From NCBI GenBank assembly GCA_025201345.1, contig JAIXMG010000011.1:496001-560000 (forward strand): a stretch of 64,000 nt of DNA. Direction: 5' to 3'. The DNA comes from Thamnidium elegans (Eukaryota > Mucoromycota > Mucoromycetes > Mucorales > Mucoraceae). A model generated the notes under the pieces. The model had not been told where the DNA came from, searched no databases, and was given only the letters and a program-made list of their open reading frames with translations. The translations under genes were made by a program, and so were the position numbers. Of the stretch, positions 22,210-33,554 are shown piece by piece; the first letter of the stretch is position 1; each line of letters starts with the position of its first letter.

Positions 22210-24345
22210 TCAAGAAGCAGTGTTCTTTAATAGATGATTACGATTATTTTCTAAAGAAATCCTTTGGTCTGATAACGCTGTAATGACATGAATCATTTCA
22301 TCTTGTTCGCTATCTTCATCGTCTTCATCGTCTTCATCGTCTTCATCATACCCATCTTCGCTGACTATATCTTGTAATTCTTGCTGTTGCTGTTGTCTAA
22401 TCATTAGATCTTTGTACACGGTAGTTTTTACAAATTTGGGTAACGAATCTTCTGCCATCATTCCGAATACGTGCTTATTTACTCTTGCGAACATGTGTAA
22501 TAGTCTAGACAAACATTTATCAATTGTGGTTCCTCGGATCGTTACAATACGTTGCTTAGCACTATTTGTTTGTGGTGGCATTAATAATAATCTTGCTGAT
22601 GACTTTGCTGGTTTATTATGATTCTTGGTGGTTGTATTCGGAGAGAGCATAAAATAAGGTATTTCCTTGGATGGTAATTGACTAACAATAATAAAAACAC
22701 TTGAAACATATTTTATTATCTCTTGACATAGTGTATAGTCAATATTAACATCGGCCGCGGGCCCCAAGTAGGTTTCATAAATGGAATAGCATTCTGATAT
22801 TTGATCAAGTACAGTCTTTTTACCGATATTCTTTAATAGTAGGTGGTAATCTACCCAAAAGTTAATATTTTCAACACAATAATTAGATCGTAAAAAGTCT
22901 CGAAAGTAAAGGCGTAAAAGTGGGTTCTCGAGAATTTGATTTAATCTTGTATATTGAGAATTATCAGGACTACTTGTCGAGTTTGTACTAGCGTATGACA
23001 TACTAGAATCAGTTAAAGCCATACTGGATGGTCTAAGGGGAAATCGGATTTGTTGATCATTCGGAATAACCGTTTTATTCTCGATGAATGACTCTGATTG
23101 TACTTCTGTAAATACAATATCTGAATCTTGCTGCGACATTTCGGCTGATGATATACTTTCAGGATTAGACAAATAAAAATCATATTTTGCATTTTCTAGA
23201 TTCATTTTATTTGATTTTCCAGTATTGATAACTACTTTTCTCATACTCGTCTTTTTCAAACTGTTTGAATCAGAGTCTTCTACTACAGAGATATCGATAT
23301 TTTCCGTATGTGTCTTTTGTTTATATTTTTTCCAACCAATGATACTACATCCACGATCAGTTACATAATAAATTGCTTTTTTGGAAGTTTTAAAGGACAT
23401 GGCATCATCATTTGTACTAAGCTCTTTATCTGATTTATCTAGTACGAGAGAAATCCAACCAAACAGGATAAATTCTTCTGCCACCATTTTTGATTCTTCT
23501 CTTGAAGTTACAGTTAATCGGTTCCATAACCAATCTATGCAATGCATGCCAACAAACGTATGTTGAAATATCGGTATATCTTTTTTATCGATGGCGCTAA
23601 TTTCATCTACCAAGAGCGCATCTTGCGGTAAGCTAGACATCATGGCTTTAAAAGTAGCCGTCATGTTAGGACGAGAAAATGTAATTTGATCATCATTATC
23701 AGTTAATCTATCTAAATGAATTAAACGGGATCCAGCGTTTCCAGACGATCCGGATAACATATAAGGTGTGTTAAGTGCCGCAATTAAGTTTTCTGTCATT
23801 TCTACTTGCGTGTAATCCGTAAACTCTTCCAACACGTATTTGCCTTTGAGCGTTGGACACCAAACACCACGATCGCGGACGTTTAAATTGTGCGGGTCTG
23901 TTGCACTTGTAATTAATCCAGCCGATAAAAAATGTTGAATAAGGTTCTTTGCAGTTGCAAAATCCATACTGAAAGTGGTAGTTGTACGCGTAGCAATTTG
24001 ACGTGACGGCTCCAACGGATCTGGATGACGATGTATATGTATAAATACAAGCGAAGACATCACTTTTGCTGCTTCGTCGGTTGTAAATGTATACGGATAA
24101 GACCGAAACATAACTCGGTGATCGGTTAAAGTGACTTGTAATAATACAGCAGAAAATATATCGTAAAGGTCCTAGTGTGTATATGTTTGTATGTATGTGT
24201 GTGTGTGAGTATGAATTAGCAGATGAAGATTTTTCTTAAAATCTAAATATACATAACATACTTTTGTATACGGCCTTCCAGTTTTTGTTACTCTCATCAT
24301 GGAAGTATATGTTGAAAAAGCATTATCTAGAGTAGTTTTTGGCAT
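22210..24345 (-). CDS. DEP-DEP-RGS regulator of G-protein signalling (Sst2/FlbA type)
   Basis: GTPase-activating protein that switches off heterotrimeric G-alpha subunits; fungal relatives are Sst2 (pheromone desensitisation) and FlbA (development). Exons 24345-24262 and 24171-22210, 681 aa. The start MPKTTLDNAFSTYTSMMRVT leads into a first DEP-like region (about residues 29-145, with DRGVWCPTLKGKYVLEEF). A second DEP follows at about 225-310 (FVGMHCIDWLWNRL, YYVTDRGCSIIGWKKY), and an RGS box at about 438-618 (LENPLLRLYFRDFLRSNYCV, ENINFWVDYHLLL, LPKFVKTTVYKDLM). The RGS box carries an insertion of about 50 residues, as in Sst2-like proteins. The tail has a run of acidic repeats (DEDDEDDEDDED) encoded by a GTCTTCATC-type repeat. 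DEP domains typically tether these proteins to receptors or membranes (family knowledge). Confidence 0.9.
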
Positions 24346-25118
24346 AATTGTTTAAAGAAGAAAAAAGAAAAAAATGTTTTAGCCTCTCTTTTTATTACGG
24401 TTTTTAATAAGGGAAAGGGGGGGAAGTAATTACCTTTTCCGTAAAAAAAATAATTATTTGTTTATTATTTTTTCATTTATCAAATATCAGCTCACCTTCC
24501 CTAAACAGATAATAATTAACAGATCAAATTTTTTTTTTTTGCTTCAGTCATACAAAAGCCTCAAAATAACAGGTATTATATTATGTGCCTTATAATTAAC
24601 CTTGTCAAATTGAATCGTACGATTGTTTCTTTTTGAAAGTAACAGGAGAAGTATACTAACATCACAATTAGCGCATTGTACACACCTTATTGCATTATAT
24701 TAAAAAGTTACTATTTATGTCCTGTCTATAGCACGTTAAAAAGTACACCGAAAAATAAAGAGAATCTTCCTAATAAAACTTCGACATGTGGCACAAAAAA
24801 AAAGGAATCTTTGATTTACTCGTTAATTACCTTACCAAATACAATTGCTATTTGAACTGATTTTAAATACTCATTGATATCTATAAACTATGTACTAGGT
24901 AATAACTACTGCCATTATAACGTATTTTCTCTTTTTTTGCCGCAGACACTTTTGACACCTTATTTTGTCTCAATATTTTTTCAAGTCCCGTTTTTTTTTT
25001 TAGCGGGGAAACCCAGTACGAATAAAAAAAAAAGTTTTGGCTACCCCCGGGATTTCTTTGACAAGCTCTCTTTTTTTTTTCGTTTTTTTTCTTTTATTTG
25101 AGAAACTTATATTAAAGA
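24346..25118. promoter_or_regulatory. divergent promoter region, DEP-RGS gene and mL45
   Basis: 773 bp between two start codons facing away from each other. AT-rich with pyrimidine tracts just before the mL45 ATG. No specific motif is called. Confidence 0.4.
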
Positions 25119-26231
25119 ATGGCTTCTAGATTATCCATGCTTCGTCCTCAAGTTGGACTTTTAAACAGAGCACCTCAATTAGCAACTAGAATTGTATTCA
25201 ACCAATTACCTAAAGCTGCTGTCACTTTAGGCATTCGTGGTTATGCTTCTACTCAAGGCAAACAAATTTTATTACGTGACCATGGTGTCTTTGGTGAGTG
25301 AACGACAATATTTCTTTTAAAAAGAAAAAAAAAATAGTTATTAATTTATTATCGAATAAGCCAACTATGTTCCACCTGATCAATCGCCTTCCATTACCGA
25401 TTTCAGTAACTGGCGTTTAACTAAATGGCGTAACTTGAAGAACAGCGTTCAAAATTTATTAAGGTAAAAAGAAGCTATATAGAATGAGAAAGATATATAG
25501 GATTTTTGTGCTTAAAAAAAAAGGGTATATTAGTATGGGTTTGATCAAACACAAGTCTCAATTTGATAAGTGGAACTCTGGTAAATTCCTTTCTGAAGCT
25601 GAGGAGATTTATAAAGATATGAATGACGCATTTGCCAGGTAAATATATTTATGTCAAAAGAGAGAGGGAGAGAGAGAGAGAAAAAGAAAACACAAGTGTT
25701 AAAGGCTATTTATAGAGGTGATCGTCCTATCTTGGAAGAAGTTTGTTTAGATTCCATGTATTCTGTAAGTGGTATAGATTTTGAAATAATAGCATAAATC
25801 GAATACTTACAAATACATATATTAGAGCTTGAAAAATCAATTAAAGACTCGTAATAACGTACGTTGGGAATGGAAATATCACGGTGAAGTAGAGCAACCC
25901 AAGATTGTATGTGTTCGTTGTGTCGGTACCACCGGTTTAAGTAAGCATGGTTTTGCCGTTGCTCAAGTTACCGTCAAGATGTTTACCAAGCAGGTCAGTG
26001 AAAATATCATATATATATATGTAGCTCAAACTAAACTCTCCTTTTTTCTTTTTTTAAAAAAAGTCTATGGCAGTATTCGATAAAAAGAACAGAGTAATTG
26101 GCGGTGACCCTAACAAAATTCACAACGTTTTAGAATACGTTGTTTTCCAAAAGACTATTTCTGACCCTGAGGATATCTGGAGAATTTATGGAAAGATTGC
26201 TTCACCCGAAAAGTTACTTAAAAAGGATTAG
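25119..26231 (+). CDS. mitochondrial ribosomal protein mL45 (Tim44-like domain)
   Basis: Large-subunit mitoribosomal protein related to Mba1/MRPL45, which anchors the mitoribosome to the inner membrane for co-translational insertion. Six exons: 25119-25293, 25361-25463, 25534-25638, 25716-25764, 25826-25993, 26064-26231; 255 aa. The N-terminus MASRLSMLRPQVGLLNRAPQ is Arg-rich without acids, a mitochondrial presequence. The rest matches the Tim44-like fold: WKYHGEVEQPKIVCVRCVGT, FAVAQVTVKMFTKQ, then VLEYVVFQKTISDPEDIWRI and YGKI near the C-terminus. All junctions are GT-AG and the spliced length is in frame. A distant alternative is another Tim44-like matrix protein, but size and layout favour mL45. 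Confidence 0.8.
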
Positions 26232-26898
26232 AAAATAATAAAGAAAAGAAAAAAAAAAGAGAGAAAAGCTTTTATGTAAAATAATTGTCATGGTTACGGT
26301 TGATATGTTATATTCATGATGGTATCATAGCAACAAAAATATACTATTTTTTTTTCAGGTACACCAATTTCTTGGCTTTATTTTTTATTGGGCTTAAAAA
26401 AAAGAAGCCTTTTTGCATTGCTCTAACCTGAACAAATCACGAATATATATAAATAACTATCAGGTTTTTTTCTCGACTATCCATCCAAAAAGATAAATGA
26501 TGACCATATATATATATATTTTTGTCTTATGATCAATGAATGCATACATAAAAAAAGTTTTCTTTTATTCTGATAGGGTCGTACTCTACCTATACTAGGG
26601 AAGGACATAACAAAATATTACGTAATATGTGTATTGATCTGTAATAGGGCTGAAAAAAAATGCGTAGATCTTCTAATAGGCAAGTTGTGTAATAAATGCT
26701 GGTGTAACAAGTCTACGAAAAGGTAATCAGTTAATCAACGCGAATATGAACTCAGAATACCCATTTTTTTTTATCCTTTTTTTTTTTTTTTTTGTAAAAT
26801 AAACTTTTATGTCACACGTCCTCGAAGAGGTGGGACTGGTTAAAATAATAAAAAAGAGGAAAGGAGATTTTTTTTTATCCTTGGTTATAAAGGTAATA
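26232..26898. other. intergenic, nothing supported
   Basis: AT-rich 3' flank of mL45, with a poly-T run near 26776-26793. No gene seen. Confidence 0.5.
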
Positions 26899-26899
26899 A

Positions 26900-28470
26900 G
26901 TAAGTAGCGGTTTAAATTCAACTGACAAAACATTTGCTGTTTTTCCTCCCTCAATTGGGTTAATTCTTGGTACAGCACCATTTACAATAACAGGTACTTT
27001 ACATGTAAAAACGACTTTTTTTTAATATCGTAATATAAATATCACGATGATTAAATAAATCCTTTTTATCATAGTTGAATAAACCTCGTTTTATCATGGT
27101 TGAATAAACCTCATTTTATCATAGTTAAATAAAACCTTTTTTATAATGATTAAAATCACCTATTTATTCCATCTTTTTTTTTTCCTTTCCTTTTTTTTTA
27201 ACAATGAATTCATATACAAACAAGTACCTTTTATATTATCAAATGTCAAAATATTTCCTTATGATATGATGGTATCGATGCAGGAATTTTGCTAAATTGG
27301 CACTGGTGGTGTTATTACTAGGGAACAAGCAATATGCATGTTTTTTTTGCGAGGAATACAACGAAGCAAATGTCGAAAAACTAACTAAAGAAGTTGTCGA
27401 TTTTGTAAATAGTGAAATCTGTTATACAGAAGATCCAGCAAAGCCGATCATTTTAAGCAAAAGAACCATCAACCAAAACCCATTTTTATACCGCAAGTAT
27501 CAAACCAGAGAATCAATAGCCAACAACAATATATTTGTACATATCAGATATTTCATTAAACGCCAATATTTTATTAGATAATCATGCAGGACTTTTGCAA
27601 TTTCTCAACACAGTCTTTGTTCCTGTTGATTAATACAATGATGAGGTGTATGAAAACCTTTTGTGCTCAATGAGCGGTATCCTGGCTTATGTTTGGAAGT
27701 ATTCATATTTACTTCAAGACGAAATCCCCATCGACTTTGGAAGATGGTGTTCAGGAAAAGAAATTGATTTGGTTGGCGCTACCGTCAAAAGAAAAAAAAA
27801 ATTGATACAGCAGTGACCATCTCAGTTCGATCATTGTACGTATTAAAGGAAAAATATATAGGTAAGGTACCTAATTTTTATTTATTTAATTGCATTCATT
27901 TAACCGTAAAATATGTGGTAGCAAATGTTGTAAAATTTATTGCCGAACAGTTACCATTATACCAGCAGACTATTCAGTCTTTCAAAAACGATGGGTATAG
28001 TGTAATTGGTTACGCAAGAAAATCTAGATCAAAAGAAAGCGATGAAACACATTCAAACTTGCTGAACAAGATGTGCAAGAAACCGAAAATGCGATCGATG
28101 GTCGACAAGGTTCTTGTGTCATTCAAGACAAGCTCAAATGATCCAATCATGGAAAGGGATCTGAATGATGATAGCAAGGTATTGAAAAAAACTGGATGCC
28201 TTGTGATGTTGACTTTTGCTGGCCTCACGACAAATATAAGCGATTTCGAGACCTTCTTGAGGTAACTTTGAAAATATAATTAATGAAAATCATTAAATTT
28301 ACTAACGAGGTTTTAACAGTAAAAATGCTAATATAGAGAAGACTGTTGTAAACAGCCTTCCTCATAGCAATAAAATAGCTATATTTGATAGGAAAGAGCT
28401 CCTGAATGACCCAAAGAAGATACAACAATTCAAGTGCAGAACGGGCTCTGAGCGAAGGTCAAAATAGGGC
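26900..28470 (+). pseudogene. broken gene with serine-recombinase-like GYARKS motif
   Basis: Disrupted coding sequence on the plus strand. Fragments in order: TDKTFAVFPPSIGL (26921-26962); CFFCEEYNEANVEKLTKEVV and following residues (27336-27581); a stretch with an internal stop around DNHAGLLQFLNTVFVPVD (about 27570-27810); then 27813-28265 and a final piece reading KNANIEKTVVNSLPHSNKIA to a stop near 28467. The 27813-28265 part contains VIGYARKSRSKESDE, matching the GYARxS motif whose Ser is the nucleophile of serine recombinases, followed by KMRSMVDKVLVSFKTS and LVMLTFAGLTTNISDFETFL. The last segment sits where resolvases have a DRLxR-type motif, but the Arg residues are absent. Stops, frame changes and a ~340-bp insertion near 26963-27310 mark it as a pseudogene. 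The recombinase link is inference from motif spacing. Confidence 0.5.
27047..27160. repeat. 25-bp minisatellite, about 4.5 units
   Basis: Tandem units at 27047-27070, 27071-27095, 27096-27120, 27121-27145 and a partial 27146-27160, consensus ATAGTTGAATAAACC followed by TCGTTTTATC. It lies inside the segment that interrupts the broken GYARKS gene, so it probably arrived or expanded with that insertion. Confidence 0.8.
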
Positions 28471-29382
28471 GATTCCTCAACACTGTATTATAAAGATCAT
28501 AGTCAGTAATCAGAATGATGTAGTTACTCTTATATACCAAAATAAAAACATCGTTTAAGTTATTTTCCTTAGTAGCAAGTAAAAGTTTTATTTAAATGCT
28601 TTTAAAAAATGTTAGATATCAGGTAATTGAAAGTCTAGTCTAAATCAAAGAACATTTTCTTCGTTGTATTCCTCGCAAAAAAATATGCATATTGCTTGTT
28701 CCCTAGTAATAACCAACATGTTCAAGAGAATAAAGAATAAGCCAATCGAGGGAGGAAAAACAGCAAATGTTTTGTCGGTTTAGTTTAAACTGCTACTTAC
28801 AAGATCGACGACGAAGTCAGTTGAGCTTAAACTGCTACAGTGTTTTAGTCTAAAATGAGACACTTTATGGTTATCTGCGTGTAAAAAACTAAAAATGTCT
28901 AAAAAAAAAGTATCTCCAAAAAAAAAAATTATTTCGTCTCATTTGATTTGATTTAACTTATTGCGACATTTCTTTTATTTCAAAAGAACAAAATTTCTAG
29001 GCATAAAGGGACAATCATTTTTGGCTTGGCGCCGTCTGGAGGGAAGTGTTTACAAAATCAGAAAAGAACACCCGTTTGACGTAAAACTCATTCTTTGGCT
29101 GAGGAGTATGAATTTTTAAGGTTACAATTTCCTTTTTAATGGGAGAGTATTTTTTTTCCAAATAGAGGGGGGGTAGTATTTTTTTTGCTTGGGAACAGCC
29201 TCACTCTTTTTTTTTTCTAAGCCCAACCTAGTTTTACGCTATATTCTTATTCGTTAAGATTGCTACTAAAAATACTTTTTTTTCTCTTTAAAATACAAGT
29301 TAATCTGCCAAGGATTTTTTTCTTTTTTTCTCTCTTTTATTTAGAAAAAAAAAAAAAAACCAGAAAAACTACTACTTTAATA
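28471..29382. other. intergenic between pseudogene pair and LEA2-like gene
   Basis: Besides the inverted fragment, it holds a degenerate second copy of the short segment GCTTAAACTGCTAC next to GTTTAAACTGCTAC (about 28780-28837), and the promoter/leader of the LEA2-like gene with a pyrimidine-rich stretch and poly-A just before its ATG. No further gene. Confidence 0.45.
28659..28800 (-). pseudogene. inverted, truncated second copy of the GYARKS-gene 5' part
   Basis: The minus strand from 28800 to 28659 repeats two blocks of the plus-strand gene: 28800-28745 matches 26900-26955 and 28713-28659 matches 27311-27366. Here the blocks are only ~30 bp apart and read in one frame, DKTFAVFPPSIGLFF through EQAICIFFCEEYNEEN, so this copy shows the ancestral state without the insertion. 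A homopolymer differs (7 T here, 8 in the other copy), which explains the frameshift in the plus-strand copy. An in-frame stop precedes DKTF, and the copy ends after the second block. Together the two copies form a long inverted repeat. Confidence 0.65.
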
Positions 29383-30450
29383 ATGACTAAGACAGCTTAT
29401 GATGATTTCTATGACAAACCTCTTGCTGCTGTAGCAACGGATCACACACACTCAGAAGCATCGGCACCACCTTTACCTCGTCACTTGGAGACAGGTAGAG
29501 ATTCTACAGATCAATACGCCATGAAAGAAATACCAGTGAATTCACCTTCACCTTACCCAGTATATAACGCACCGGCTGTGCCACCTCAATACAACGATCC
29601 ACACCACGATCATCAAAGAACTTCCATGTCAGATATGAAATTTATTGATCATTATGACTCTGATGATGATTTAGAAAAGATTATTCCGCGTGAGAAAAAG
29701 CGTCGTTCTTGTCTAGATAAAACCTGTTGCGGATGTTGTACTTGTTGCCCTAAATGGATGCGTTGGTGTAGTTGTATATTTTTAATCATCATTTTGATCC
29801 TCGTTATTATTGTCGGTATATTAGCGGCTTTATTCAAAGTACCAGAAATCAAATATAACGGGCTTGAGCGAGATCCTGAGGTTACAAGCGATAATAGCGT
29901 CCTAAGTATGTCATTTAATGTTAGTATCACTGTAGATAATCCAAACTTTGAGGGTCTTACATTTGAAATTATTAAAGCCGATGTAAGTATAAATTAAGAA
30001 TAACAACAAAAAAGGTAATTAATTTATAATTTTTTTTTTATTTATAGGCATATTATCCTTCCCCTTACAATATATATATTGGTGGAGGAAATGTTACAGA
30101 CCTTGAAATCAAGCCAAAAGCAATCACCGAAATTTACTTCCCATTTGCCGTTCGCATTAATTCAACAGATCCCGATCAACAAGGTGTAGTAATGGATTTG
30201 GTGACACGTTGTGGTTTAGACGGTAGTGCAGCACAGAATCTTGATTTTGATTATTATGTTTATCCAACTGTTCGTATTATTGGTATTCCAATTACACCGA
30301 AAATCAAACAATCTTTGAGCATCCCATGTCCATTAAAGGTAAAGTGTTTTTTTTGGGTTAACTATATATGTATACACACATACTAATTTATTTATTTTTT
30401 TGTAACAGGCTGCTGACTTGACATCCTTTATAAATTCTTTCTTATCGTAA
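29383..30450 (+). CDS. LEA2-domain single-pass membrane protein
   Basis: 310 aa in three exons: 29383-29982, 30048-30338, 30409-30450. The start MTKTAYDDFYDKPLAAVATD was chosen over an in-frame upstream ATG at 29260, because that region is leader-like (poly-T/poly-A). The cytosolic N-terminus is polar with a Pro-rich part, then a Cys cluster (TCCGCCTCCPKWMRWCSC) that could be palmitoylated, and one membrane span (IFLIIILILVIIVGILAALF). The extracytoplasmic domain begins VPEIKYNGLE and has the LEA2 pattern: SFNVSITVDNPNFEGLTFEI, then YYPSPYNIYIGGG, and VYPTVRIIGIPITPKIKQSL ending IPCPLK. LEA2 (NDR1/HIN1-like) proteins are widespread in fungi; their role is mostly unknown, possibly cell-surface or lipid-related. 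A second protein of this layout lies at 37515-38490. Confidence 0.75.
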
Positions 30451-30611
30451 TTTGTCTGACCACTAAAAAGAAAAATTTGATCTACTTACTTTGACAGTTG
30501 ATTGAAAATTAGATATGATAAATATCCTTGTAAACAAAAACGAAATATGTAATAAACAAATAAAGTATCGCTTTTATATATATACTATCAAACTATGGCT
30601 ACTCCTATTTC

Positions 30612-30624
30612 GTTGCTTAGCAAC
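30612..30624. promoter_or_regulatory. X-box-like palindrome (RFX-type site)
   Basis: GTTGCTTAGCAAC fits the RFX half-site palindrome GTNRC(N)0-3 ... RGYAAC closely. Fungal RFX1/Crt1 proteins bind such sites. It is 160 bp downstream of the LEA2-like gene and far from any start codon, so a role is doubtful. Confidence 0.2.
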
Positions 30625-31214
30625 AAAATAAAAGACTCAATTGAGCTACCGAATGACTTGAGCTACCCCGTGTCTTATCTCTGACTACTTGTTTAGTCTA
30701 AGCTCTATTATCTAGAACGCGCCCCACCATTACTACATAATAAAAAAAAATTAAAGGTATTTAATTAGACGTGGTACACTTGGCACTTTATTACAATAGC
30801 CGCTCTATTTAAGGGTGGATTTCTCCAGGAAGCCTTACACAAATCCCTTGCTAGGCTTACTTTCTTTTAAAAATGTGCCAATACCGTTACATTTTTTTTA
30901 GAAAAAATATATATATAACATCAGAATAATTGTATATTTATTTGTATTGAAGCTACCATAATAAACAGACGCGTAAAAAGAAGAGTACGAACCATAGTTC
31001 GAGCTACCTATACACTGAAGACGCGTAAGAGAAAGCAACAATAATTACAAATGCACAGATGCATTGTTAAAGGATCTCAGACTAAACAGCTCAATATAGC
31101 ATCCATAAGAAACCAAAATAATATATAATTAATTGGGTTGACAAAATATATTCAATCCAAGTAACCACCCGAGTTTTCCTGAGAGGTTTTATTTTTCATT
31201 TTCATTATTATTTT

Positions 31215-31246
31215 AATATACCTCTGTCCGAAGACAGAAGTATATT
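31215..31246. other. strong 14-bp hairpin with CGAA loop
   Basis: Positions 31215-31228 pair with 31246-31233 at 13 of 14 positions (one C-A mismatch) around a four-base CGAA loop. It is isolated from any gene. Confidence 0.5.
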
Positions 31247-31984
31247 GGTATCAAAAAATTAATCATTTGAGAAACATTCGTTTCAAAAATAAAATAAAAT
31301 ACAAGCTACTCCAAACGGGAATCTCAAAGTGGTTCTCAAATGAAGTCCTCCTTATACTTCTGGGTATATATGAAGTTTCCTTCAAGTAGGAGCTCTTACT
31401 TCTAGCTCATCCTTAAAGACAAAATAATAAGCTCGGCTGTTAAAGTCGACCATGCTCCCGATTCTTTTGTTTGGACAAAGAATCTTGTATCATAAAAGTC
31501 TTAAATCCCATTACAGGAGCTGACTGCCAAACCTATTATAACTCACACCAGAACAACAAGACTCCAGAGCAAATACACAAGAACAAAGCAACCTGGGAAC
31601 AAAAAAATTAATAATACGTATATTGATGAAGTTAATATAAAACAATTACCAAAAGTAAGCCAAGCACCAACAACATATACACCAGAACAAACGTACCAGA
31701 GAATTTCCACCACCAAAAAAAAAAAAGAAAAAGGATTATGCAAAAAAAAAAAAGAAGACAAAAAGACTACGCAAAATAATATGTTAGTGTTTTATGAATA
31801 AATATGTATATATATTATACGTACCACACAAAAAAAAAAACTTAGCATTTAAAAACACTAATAGAATAAAAAGTTAGTATCTTATAAAATGTTATAAATA
31901 TATGCATACGTACCAATAAAAAAAAGAGGGTGGCCACCCAGAGAGATAAAAACTCATAAAAAAATAAAGACATGAAGAAGAAGA

Positions 31985-31997
31985 CACACACACATAC

Positions 31998-32036
<39 letters not shown>

Positions 32037-32045
32037 TACATACAC
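31985..32045. repeat. (CA)n/(CATACA)n microsatellite
   Basis: A CA run followed by about seven ACATAC units, slightly interrupted. Confidence 0.85.
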
Positions 32046-32589
32046 CAGCATGCCCACTTAACACGGGAAAACCATGCTTTTTTTCCTTATTAAAAAATAA
32101 AAAAAAAGATCGTCAGCTCCTGACCAAAACTAATGGTGCCAGAACAGGATGACAAACAACCATAGCAATGTTGAATTGACTATAGAGGAGAAGTAAGAGG
32201 TAGCAAATCATTTCAAATGGAACCGCCGATGAGAAACCAAAGTAGCTTGAAAGAATAAAGAGCCAGAGAAAAAAAGGGAGAGTTTCGTCTTTAAAAGAGA
32301 AAAAAAAAAAAGACTTCGTCACAAAACTTTGGGCCAATGAGAGGAAAGCTTGGTCAGAGGATGGTTTTCATATGTTTTTTTTTACTTGTAAAATAGCATT
32401 TCTTTATTACTTTTTACTAATACGTTTAAACTATAACTATAGATATGATTAATATTTTTATTGACAACTATCAATAGGACAAAATAAAAGATTATACCAT
32501 TTCAATATTTTTAGCTTTAGTTCAAAGTAAACAAATCATGCAAATTTACAAATCCAGAAAAAAAAAGTAGAGAAAAAAAAACGTTTAAA

Positions 32590-33280
32590 AATCATCGCTT
32601 CTTATTAGTAAAAATACTAATAGATAAGCTAATATGTACAGATCTGAAAATGTAGTACTTTTTCATGTGATTCTGATCATACTATTTGTTATTATGGTTA
32701 ATTATATAGTTTTTGTTTATTTTGGTGTTTTAACTTTTATGACAAAAACTACTCTTTTTTATAATTTAGTGATAATTTTCAACCGTTATTACTTGTTAGT
32801 AAAACTACATGGAAATAAGCTAGTATTATTATGAAAAGTGTGTCCCAGCCCTAAGCGACACGAATTCTGTTATTGCTTTTCATAAGTAATCAGACAGTTT
32901 TTGTGTTTGCATCTTTCAAAGTTTATAACGAGAAATATTCTCATTTAAAAAGTAAATATTGTTATTTATTGATAGTAAAACTACATGGAAATACGCCAAC
33001 GTAATTATCAAAGATATAGCCCACATTTAAGCGACATCAAATATACTACTATTGACTATAGTCCATTAGAAAGTTTTTTTTAACTTTTATGATGAGAACC
33101 ACTTTTGTTAAAAATCTCAGCGATGATTTTCAAGCGTTATTTTGTGTTAGTAAAACTATATGGGAATACACTAATCTTATTATTAAAAATATAGCCTACA
33201 CCTAAGCGACACCAGTTATATTAGCATTGGAAATAGTCTATTAGGCAGTTCTTTTTATTTTGTCAATCTACTAAAAGTTT
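32590..33280. repeat. degenerate ~175-bp tandem repeat, about four units
   Basis: The landmark AGTAAAACTACATGG occurs at 32798, 32973 and (ACTATATGG) 33149, spacings of 175 and 176 bp. A weaker copy starts at 32607. Each unit also carries an AACTTTTATGA-like segment, a CCTAAGCGACA-like segment and a TAGTCNATTAG-like segment in the same order. The repeats are diverged (roughly 60-70% by eye). The period is close to a nucleosome repeat length. They border the transposon relics. Confidence 0.6.
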
Positions 33281-33554
33281 ACAGAAATTTCCTTTTATGG
33301 AAAAAATAAAATTTGCAACTAACATGGGAGTCTTTTTTAAGAGAACACTTTTTTTTTTATGGTAACTTATTCTAGTTATTCCTGGTGTCATAGATCTACA
33401 CCATTTGTATTCTATTTTTAAAAGCGTACTCTTTTATTATTCTTTTTTTATTCATTCAATTAAACTAAAAAAAAACTTTTCTCCTGCTTTCCCAGATATC
33501 TTCCTTCGACCAACCAAACATCTTGGCTATATTCAAAAGAAGAAATATTTTTTC

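Larger units (their letters stand above)
30451..33554. other. gene-free repeat-bearing region
   Basis: No supported gene in about 3.1 kb. It holds an X-box-like palindrome (30612-30624), a strong hairpin (31215-31246), a perfect 12-bp palindrome GGGTGGCCACCC (31928-31939), an ACATAC microsatellite and the 175-bp repeat array. Short hydrophobic minus-strand frames at 31543-31761, 31842-32057 and 32113-32337 look like chance in AT-rich DNA. Confidence 0.45.

Noticed and set aside
26895..28803. Initial reading of the inverted blocks as terminal inverted repeats of a transposon
   Set aside because: The blocks encode parts of the same protein in one frame, so they are two inverted gene copies, not element ends.
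30612..30624. Functional RFX promoter site
   Set aside because: The palindrome is listed as a sequence feature, but it is not upstream of any gene start, so a promoter role is not supported.
31543..32337. Three short hydrophobic minus-strand frames
   Set aside because: Composition-driven (Phe/Leu/Val from AT-rich and AC-repeat DNA), with no link between them and no start context.
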